A stretch of DNA of 64,000 nt from Tricholoma matsutake (Eukaryota; Basidiomycota; Agaricomycetes; Agaricales; Tricholomataceae), in assembly GCA_026075535.2 (NCBI GenBank), contig AP026543.1, positions 12,152,001 to 12,216,000 of the forward strand, read 5' to 3'. This document shows, piece after piece, positions 56,773-64,000 of this stretch. Position numbers and translations under genes: made by a program. Each line of letters begins with the position of its first letter. Within the stretch, counting starts at the first letter, position 1. The notes below the pieces were generated by a model. The model did no database searches. It was not told the origin of the DNA and saw nothing but the letters and a program-made list of their open reading frames with translations.

Positions 56773-59148
56773 TCATGCAGAGGATGGATTTGCTGCTGAT
56801 CCTGATGTTGCTGTTGCCAATCGTACTTTTGCCATTGCTGATATTGGTGTTGCCATTGCCATTATTGGTGTTGCCATTGCCGATATGGGTGTTGCCATTG
56901 CCAATCCTAGTGGTGCCATTGCCAATATTGGTGTTGCCATTGCTGATCCTAGTGGTGCCATTGCCGATATTGGTGTTGCTGTTGCCGATATTGGAGTTGC
57001 CATTGCCAATGCCACTGTTGCTGTTCCCGATCCCACTAATGCTGATAAAGCCCTTGCCCTTGCAATAGGATGCTCTGTCTGATTTCCCCCTAAAAGTGGT
57101 TGAGGCTTAGGGCGTTGTGAACTCTCTTGAGGTATATCCAACAGAAATGGATCAATTGGGCATGGGGTATCATTTACAATGGCATTTCCAGCTCATCCAG
57201 GCATGATGTATCTCATGTAAATGTGTCGAGGAACAAGATATTCTGGTTCACCGTCACCAGGACCATTAATTGGCTGTGGTTGAGTGACACCAACCATGCA
57301 GAGGCTGTCCATTGTCATTTGATCCACTTGGACATATTGTGATTCAGTTGTATCAGAATTTGGGGTCTGTCCTGCAGTTGATATTCAGGCTTCCTTGCGC
57401 TTGGGTTTGCCTTTGACAACTTGTCTGCCTCTTGATGCAGCAGGTGGTTTGGCAGTGGCAATGGCCTCCAGTTCTGTGATGGGTTGAGGATCGGAATCAA
57501 CATCGTCATTTCTTTGGCCCCTGCAGTTTGCAGACACTGGTTCGGCATTGGCATTGGCAGCGGCCCCAAGCTTGGTGCCGCTCTGAGGATTGGGATCGTC
57601 ATTTCTTCGGCCCCTGCATTTGGAAATGTGTTGGGAGAGTGAAGGGTCATTCAAATGATTTGGATAGTGTGCAGGAGCCACACTCCCATCCATGGCTTTG
57701 ATCGCTTTGAACCAGAACACTCTTTCAGGGCCCTGCACTATTTGTTGCTGCAGAACATGGTCAAAGAAGTCTTCTATGACACTCTTGTGCATGTTCCGTG
57801 GGTCTCTGATTTTGAACCTAGCTGGGAGATATTCTGGACTGACAAATGATGATGTCCGATCTGCAATTGCTTTGAATGGGATATGGTGACTACGACCATT
57901 GTTTGCTAGTTCTGCAGGAGATGAGTAACGGTTTGTGGAATAGGAAGTCAACATACTGTAATGCTGGCGAACATACAACATAAACCATTCTTCCAGCTCT
58001 TTTTTCTTGAATTGTGATCCTTTCCATGATGTGGGAAGGATCGGGAAGCCATCGTTAGTCATTGTTAATCAGGTTAGTGTTGCGTTATGTTGCATTGCTG
58101 ACCTTGAAGCAAGGTTTAATGGGCATAAAAACTTGATATAACTCATAAAGTTTTGCTTCAGTTCAGTTACTTGATCATGATATGTGTCCAGAAACGATTG
58201 TGCAGGGGTGGCTATCAGAGAGGCAACATTTTCATGACTGGAGTCGGCATCGGCATCAGCATCGCATTGGCAGTAAATGATTCAGGGACTCACGCATCAA
58301 CAACCATCAAACCATTAGGTGCAGTATAGGCTGTAAATGTCACAGACAACACCCCCATTTCCAGCCACTGTTGTTGTGCATTCTCTACCACACATTTAAG
58401 GAGGTATTTGTCTGCTAGACTGTGAAATGTTTGTTATGTCCGGCAATGGCAATAGCAACGGCATTGGCTTCAACTTACACTCGCTTTGTCTGCTCAGGAT
58501 ATCCTTCCTGCATCATTTTCTCCTGTTTGACTTCAAGGATGGCTTTCTCCTCTGCATTCACAGTGTTGAAAACATGCTTGATAGCTGGCAGTTGCACTTG
58601 GCACCATCCTGGTGTACTTGTGGTGGTGTCCTCAACACCTAACAGGTTTGTGATCTGTTGGAAAACTCGGTCCTGGTACAAGCTCCAAATGACTTCCAAC
58701 TGCTTTACTTTGAAGTGGTTCAATTTCCATGAGAGGCCTTTGGTCATTTGCGAGTTGTTGGAAAGCCAGGTTGTTAGTTCCTGGCAATGTGATCAATAAT
58801 ACAACCTTCACATGCTTGTGAGTTTACCTTGGCACGAATGCGACTCTCCTCCTCATCCACAGGGGCCCTGTCAATTGATGCCCAGTAGTTGAATATTGCT
58901 GGGAGGATGTCACACTTGAGTATTTGCAATCGGCCAGCTTTTGATTCCTGCAATCGGAATGCAACTTTATAAGGCTCAATGATCTTCCACTCTTCAACCA
59001 TATATCTGCTTCCCTTCCAGTACTGTCTCAACCGTGGGTTCTCTGATGGCTCAGGCGGCATTGGGGGGACTGATGTGAAGGAAAGAATCATTCTTGTCAT
59101 TGACATAAAACATATCATCAACACGAGGATCACACAAGGATCACACAA
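56773..59148 (-). pseudogene. Gene iii: unknown multi-exon Agaricomycete family next to KDZ
   Basis: Read on the minus strand: PPMPPEPSENPRLRQYWKGS, WKIIEPYKVAFRLQESKAGR, CDILPAIFNYWASIDRAPVD (58774-59148); LSWKLNHFKVKQLEVIWSLY, PGWCQVQLPAIKHVFNTVNA (58475-58747); LEMGVLSVTFTAYTAPNGLM (about 58300-58385); a short exon around 58150-58240; then MTNDGFPILPTSWKG, HHIPFKAIADRTSSFVSPEY and FKIRDPRNMHKSVIEDFFDH (57385-58062). The frame continues past TGA 57385 (STAGQTPNSDTTESQYVQ) and TGA 57193 to an Ala/Met-rich repeat (MATPISAMAPLGSAMATP) at 56773. No known domain recognised; I recall similar expanded families in Boletales-type genomes. It is divergent from the KDZ gene with under 120 bp between the coding starts. 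Exon borders are approximate. Confidence 0.55.
56795..57050. repeat. GCCATTGCCGATATTGGTGTT-type repeat
   Basis: About a dozen variants of a 21-bp unit built from GCCATTGC and GGTGTT words. In the gene iii frame (minus) it encodes an Ala/Met/Pro/Ser tail; on the plus strand it opens an artefactual Ala/Ile/Val frame. Confidence 0.75.
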
Positions 59149-59171
59149 GGATCACACAAGGATCACATGAG
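59125..59171. repeat. Four tandem copies of AAGGATCACAC in the gene iii / KDZ interval
   Basis: An 11-bp unit repeated four times with minor changes, lying between the minus-strand gene iii and the plus-strand KDZ gene. Position in a divergent interval makes a regulatory role possible; there is no direct evidence. Confidence 0.7.
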
Positions 59172-60249
59172 GTCGATAGTACAATACCCCCATCAATAAT
59201 TGGGTGTCGTTGTGATTCACCCCAAATCATCATGAGCCCAACAAGAGTTCCTTACAAGTGAAAGAGAAGATCAAAGAAGAATGCCCCCCTGCATGAGGAC
59301 AATGACGATGCAGTCGATACTGTTACACATGTAGAAGTTGAGGTCAACATGAAACATGGACCAAAAACAAAGTGCATCAAGGTCCCCCTGACTGCAGTGG
59401 AAGAACCAGGTCAATCAAATTCTGTTATACAGGATAATCCCAATGTTGCTCCAGAATGGGACATGCAAGAACCTGAGGTGGCTGCCGAGCCGACTCAGCC
59501 ACACATTGGCATGGTTAGTTTCTGACACTGATTGCTTATGGAGCGAGGCTCATATACAAATAATAGAGACAGCAAGACTATGTACTGGAGTTTGTGGGAT
59601 GAGTAGATGAATTGCTGCAAGCATCCCTTGCTCAGCAGGCATGGTCAGTTGACAAACAAGTTTGCAACCACTGTCCATTCAATAAACGGGCAATTTGGCA
59701 ATGTGTTGATTGTTCACTCGGAAGCACGCTTTGCCATACATGCATGCGTGTAACCCACAGGCAAAATCCCTTCCATCGCATTGAATGCTGGACTGGCATG
59801 CACTTCCGCCAGGCTGAGCTATGGGAGGTCGGCACATACATTTTAGTCCAGCACCAGATGGATCAGCCAATTTGCAATGCTCTGAACTTCCAATTGAAAT
59901 ATCTGGAGACATTTGAAGATGTGAAGGATAAAGCAGAGCAAGAGTCAGCCAATTGGCAGGCAAACAATCAGCAATGGCACCAGCACCAGCACCGGCCCTC
60001 TTCACCTGACTCAACCTCGACCACCTATAATGAGTCTCAGGCCAACGACTGGGCCAAAGATGAAACTGGGGCCGACTCAGCATTTTTTAATCACCTTGAT
60101 GCCCTTTGGCATTAAGGGAAGGGGAATATTGATGTTGAGAACAGTTTCCAAGACTTCTTTGATGGCAATGATGAATCTGAAGTTGAGCATGCCAATGATG
60201 ACCTCCATGGGTTTCAACCATATTTGCCTAATCCTAATCAAACTGCCAA

Positions 60250-60345
60250 TGCCGTCCCAGCTGCCAATGCCATACCTCCTGCTGATGCCATACCTCCTGC
60301 CGATGCCATACCTCCTGCTGATGCTGTCCCAACTGCTGATGCCCT
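60250..60345 (+). repeat. 18-bp repeat GATGCCATACCTCCTGCT in the KDZ gene
   Basis: About four units encoding AIPPAD in frame with the KDZ protein, preceded by related Ala/Asn codons. It falls between the cysteine cluster and the transposase core. Confidence 0.8.
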
Positions 60346-61849
60346 GAACAACAGTTATATTCATGTGGTCCATACAAATGGAATACATCACTTAGCGATG
60401 GTTACCTGCCAGTGTCAGGGGGAACACCAAATTCCCTTGGACCTGGTAACCAGTAACTTACTACCCACAAGCTTCACCAATATACGGACTCTGTTCACCG
60501 TGCAGGTCCTAGAACATTTTCGGCTCTGTAATCTGGAATTAAAGGCATCGGCCTATCAGTTTTACCAGCTGATTCGGCATGTAACATTGCCAATGAGGCC
60601 TGCCGAAGTGGTCAATTTCCACCATGAGCTTCAGCACATGTCCCACTTATGGTGTTGGATAAAAAGATTGAAGTGGGCAGGGTATGGACACAATCAAAGA
60701 GATCCTTTGAATCCTGAACCAGGATCACTTGCCAATTTATGTCCAGCCTGTCCTCAAGTAGGCATTAATATACCGGAAAATTGGAAGGACAATGCGAACC
60801 GGTGGGTGTCAAAACACCTTGGTGCAGTGGCATCTAAAATGATACTATGGATTTCAGATTTGTTTTTAAACGCATATTCGTGGCTGATGGCAATTTCAAA
60901 GCTGATCATGTTCAGCAGAAAAACTCCGATACTGAAATATGGCTATGGGATGGAGGTGGGATGGCCCCAAATCGGGCTGAATATGAGCTGTTTCTCCAAG
61001 CCACCATAGAACAATTAACGGTAGGTACCTTCCCTTGGTGGTGGCCAATGCCATTCCTGATGCCACCCCCAAAGCCAGTCTGATTTGTATTTGGGTTTCC
61101 AGAAGGCTCCTTGCAAAAATAAATTCCTAGCTGTTGTGAATGCTTTTCTGGTGTTGAAGGCATGTGACAGGACTGGAGTAGCAGCCATTGCATGTGCACA
61201 GCATGGATGTTATGTGCCCAATGCATTGGTAGACCTGTTTCATGGAGAACAGCAAAAGAATGTCAACTTTGCTTTCCTTCAAGTACTGAAGACCACCAGA
61301 GTTGACCCTCAACAGGGAGTCATGCTCATTTACAACATTGTCTGCCAGTACATTATCCACCTTTGGGAATGTATTGGTGCCCATCTTCCAGCTGGCTTGA
61401 CCATTGACCAGGCCATTGGGCTTTTGCATGTTCATGGCCACAAGGATGAATGCTTTTTTTGCTATGCTCCATCTTTCATTCCAGGGTCTGGAATTGTAGC
61501 AGGAGAAATACTTGAGTCTCTGTGGGCATCACTGAATTCCATTTCTCTGACAGTCAGAACAGCAACCTTGCCACATCGGGCAGAAATGCTTGATGATCAT
61601 GCTACAGATTCAAATCACAAGAAAATGCTTGGCATGACAGTCACACTCTGCTCAAAATCTTGGGAAGCCCTTGAGAACTCTACACAACTCGGCCAATACC
61701 ATGGTGAACTAATGGCAGCATTCAGCCAACTGGCAATCAAATGATGGGAGGATGAAGTGAGGGCAGCAGAATCCCGGAGGCTCCCAGATATCAGGGTAAT
61801 GGATATGTATGCCACTCACATATCAGAAATGGCAGAGGCAGTGGGGACA

Positions 61850-61995
61850 GGATTGGCAGCAGGGATGGGATTGGCAGCAGGGATGGGATTGGCAGCAGGG
61901 ATGGGATTGGCAGCAGGGATGGGATTGGCAGCAGGGATGGGATTGGCAGCAGGGATGGGATTGGCAGCAGGGATGGGATTGGCAGTGGGGACGGG
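61850..61995 (+). repeat. 18-bp minisatellite ATTGGCAGCAGGGATGGG in the KDZ gene
   Basis: About eight nearly identical units encoding GMGLAA, in frame with the KDZ protein after DMYATHISEMAEAV. The lack of variation between units indicates recent expansion. Confidence 0.88.
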
Positions 61996-63252
61996 ATCAG
62001 CCTTAACTTTGGCATCGGCACTGGTTCAATCCACGGTCAAGGAGTGGATTGATTTTGCTATTCTTTTTGAACAAATGCAGTGAGTTGTACTGCCTACCAC
62101 CAATCACAACCCATCATTGATTGTCACCAGGATTGAATTATGAGACAAAGTCCGTCGACTTGGTAAATGACCTCACATTTCTGACACACAAGCTGTTGAA
62201 CAGGAGAGAGAAGCTCTCACATCTCACATGGTAATCTTAATGCAGTTACAAAATGCTGCCAACATTGCCAATCATGACATTGCTCCCTCACAGATCACCC
62301 ATGATAATGAAGGGGAATTTGATACCCCCAGTGACCTGGATGATGACAGTGCTGTGGCATTGGGCCTGTCAGATCTCCCAGCCCACACACATGTTATTCC
62401 AGTTGAGGAGCAACAAGTATACCTCCCCTCTAATGGCAATCTTGCGGATGTAGAGATTAACCTCCGCAAGATCCAGGCAAACCGACTGCTGCACCAGCTG
62501 CAGGAGCTCATTGCTGACAAATCATTTCAATATTCACACATCATTCGAGCGGCACCATGAAAGGGAGTTTGCACCCAGTCATGAGCTGTTGTCCATGAGT
62601 TGGTTAACAAAATTAGCTTGCATGCCTGAATGTATAACCATTGCCATAGCCGAATGCTGGCACTGGATTGTGATGATGACACATTGAGTATGTTTCAGCA
62701 GTTATCCAAGGATGACCTCAATGCCAGCACAGCTATGTTGAATCCAAATGTACCTGGTTCCACCTCTGTTTGTCTGTCCTGGATTTGGCATAATTCCCAC
62801 ATTCGTACTGGTCTCATAGCCAATGCCAATGCCATTCCCATTCCCGATGCCATTGCCAATGCTGGCCAATTCTGGGAATGTAAATATATTTTGTAGCCAT
62901 CTGTATTCATTGTACTAACAATTTTCATAGTCAGGTGAGTACATTGGCTTCGTTCATGGGCTCAGAGAAATCGATGGAGGGAGGAATTTCTACTGGTCAC
63001 ATATGAAATGCAGTGGACTGTGCAGTATTTCATCTATCACAGCCAACAGTGGCAGTCAGCCTCACAGTCCGAGAATACCCTTCCTGGTCCACTAGCCTAT
63101 GCTAATTGCCAGCATGCTTCATGGTATGAATTAGCATTGAGGGCTGACAATGCATTTAGATCAACAAATGCTGATTATATCTCCCCTCTCTGACTGAAAA
63201 GGGCCACATGTATTATGTAAACATGATTATCTTGATCACCAACCACGACCAT

Positions 63253-64000
63253 GTCGAACAAGAGTCTCTCAATCTTCAACCCTTTTTCTTTGCAATCGGG
63301 CCCAAAAGGGCAACTCCAAATGCGGACACAAGAGATCATTTGGTATGCAGAGTCCCGATTCTGTCAAATTTTGTTGGATTTAGACCAGGCAAACTTTGTA
63401 AAACAACATTGGATGCAAAAAATTCTCTATGCCAAGCTTGTATGTTGAGATCTTTCCTAAAGGAAGTAAGTATACATCACTGACAAGTATGACAGATGTA
63501 TGTCATGTCTTGGATCAGCATCGGCACCTCCATCAGCCTTATGATGGATGTGCTGATCCTTCTTCGGTCCTTGGCCGACAGTCTCACCGATGTGAATTTG
63601 GACCACCTACCCCTTGGATTCCATCCATCTCTCTTGGCCGCATTGGATGATGGTGTTGCCAGCAATGTTCCTAGCCATCTGGTGGATTCATATGTATGTG
63701 ATTTGGGGAGCCACAATAGTGAACTGGCATCGGGGCAAATTTTTGCCAGTGACACCCTGGATAAGTACCTTGATAGCTATCGACAGTATATCCCTGCCCC
63801 TGTGATCACCAGCTCACTGCTCACCAATAGCCAGCCAGCAGACAATGCTGCTGATGGCCGAGCCAACTGCCAATCTTGCATCGACCTGCAGGCTCTCATT
63901 GGGGATTTGTTCAATGAAGCACGCGGGATGCAGGACTTCATAGATGGCTGTGAATCATCAGCAGAGGCTGCAATGAATGTGAATATCAGGCAATCAGCAG
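63253..64000 (+). CDS. Gene v: partial open reading frame running off the window
   Basis: Starts about MSNKSLSIFNPFSLQSGPKG, EIIWYAESRFCQILLDLDQA and NFVKQHWMQKILYAKL, then frame confusion around a donor-like GTAAGTAT at 63469. From 63493 the frame is open to the window end: SWISIGTSISLMMDVLILLR, LADSLTDVNLDHLPLGFHPS, LLAALDDGVASNVPSHLVDS, DKYLDSYRQYIPAPVITSSL, ANCQSCIDLQALIGDLFNEA. No stop over about 500 bp and a plausible intron suggest a real gene. It lies 60 bp past the KDZ stop in the same direction. I do not recognise it. Confidence 0.5.

Larger units (their letters stand above)
59232..63193 (+). pseudogene. KDZ-family transposase with CxC2-like cysteine cluster
   Basis: Start MSPTRVPYK at 59232, intron 59514-59572. 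The cysteine cluster VCNHCPFNKRAIWQCVDC, LCHTCMRVTHRQNPFHRIEC (59655-59790) matches the KDZ-associated CxC2 domain. The transposase core follows: VADGNFKADH (first catalytic Asp, near 60885), LACDRTGV-type and IACAQHGCYVPNALVDLFHG, LIYNIVCQYI (the family has Y-D; here Asn), HVHGHKDECFF and GEILESLWASLN (Glu). The C-terminal part has STSVCLSWIWHN and HWLRSWAQRNRWREEFLLVT, the usual KDZ tail. Insertions made of simple repeats (AIPPAD, GMGLAA) are unusual. Stops: TGA 59259, TGA 59600, TAA 60113, TGA 61742 and two TGA near 62140-62167. Together with the Asp-to-Asn change it is inactive. KDZ elements are cut-and-paste DNA transposons of fungi. Confidence 0.83.

Noticed and set aside
56666..57082. 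Plus-strand frame rich in Ala/Ile/Val (IADIGVAIANIGVA)
   Set aside because: It is the reverse of the repeat tail of gene iii; it has no exon partners and no conserved start.
53300..64000. A TET/JBP dioxygenase gene, known to travel with some KDZ elements
   Set aside because: No 2-oxoglutarate dioxygenase H-x-D..H pattern could be seen in genes i, ii, iii or v.
1..64000. tRNA genes, rRNA genes or CRISPR arrays
   Set aside because: No cloverleaf with A and B boxes, no rRNA-like sequence and no evenly spaced repeat-spacer array; the regular repeats are minisatellites and LTR hairpins.

Overview
The window looks like a transposon-rich stretch of an Agaricomycete (mushroom-forming basidiomycete) genome. 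The evidence is short spliceosomal introns of about 46-59 nt with GT..AG ends, Helitrons carrying a DUF6570-like module, Tad-type LINE and chromovirus Ty3/gypsy debris, and a KDZ (Kyakuja/Dileera/Zisupton) transposase with a CxC2-type cysteine cluster. A genus cannot be named from the sequence alone; several gene families at the right end recall ones I associate with Boletales-type genomes, but that is memory and not a search.

Layout. 1-3562 (minus): a multi-exon, probably nuclear protein of unknown function, whose first exon is split by a 443-bp hAT-type hairpin MITE with perfect 8-bp target duplications. 4988-7405 (plus): an Spt5-like (NGN + KOW) gene with intact introns but three in-frame TGA codons. 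8.9-16.0 kb and 16.3-27.3 kb (plus) and 44.8-51.7 kb (minus): three diverged Helitrons (A, B, C), each coding for an N-terminal zinc/DUF6570-like region, an HUH-Y2 Rep, a Pif1-type helicase and a C-terminal USP-like cysteine-peptidase domain. Helitron B is interrupted by a 5'-truncated Tad-like LINE (13-bp target duplication and poly-A), itself interrupted by a TIR-like element of about 1.6 kb, and further on by a solo LTR (5-bp target duplication). 28.2-30.1 kb (plus): an apparently intact trypsin-like serine protease gene, the best candidate for a functional host gene. 30.6-33.3 kb: an inverted repeat carrying two copies of one unknown reading frame. 33.7-41.8 kb (minus): two Ty3/gypsy chromovirus pol regions arranged around two related LTRs. 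42.1-44.6 kb: hAT transposase debris and a decayed gag.

53.3-64.0 kb: five neighbouring genes - three unknown families (i, ii, iii), a KDZ transposase and one further open frame - arranged as two divergent pairs plus one. Genes i-iii, the KDZ gene and the spacer to their left are full of the same GGCATTGGC-like simple repeats. I infer that they may have travelled and evolved together as one KDZ-associated unit.

The disabling mutations are strongly skewed to TGA. In several conserved motifs the TGA sits where the family has Arg (CGA to TGA), which fits C-to-T decay, probably at methylated CpG, across unrelated elements. The host-like protease gene shows none of this.
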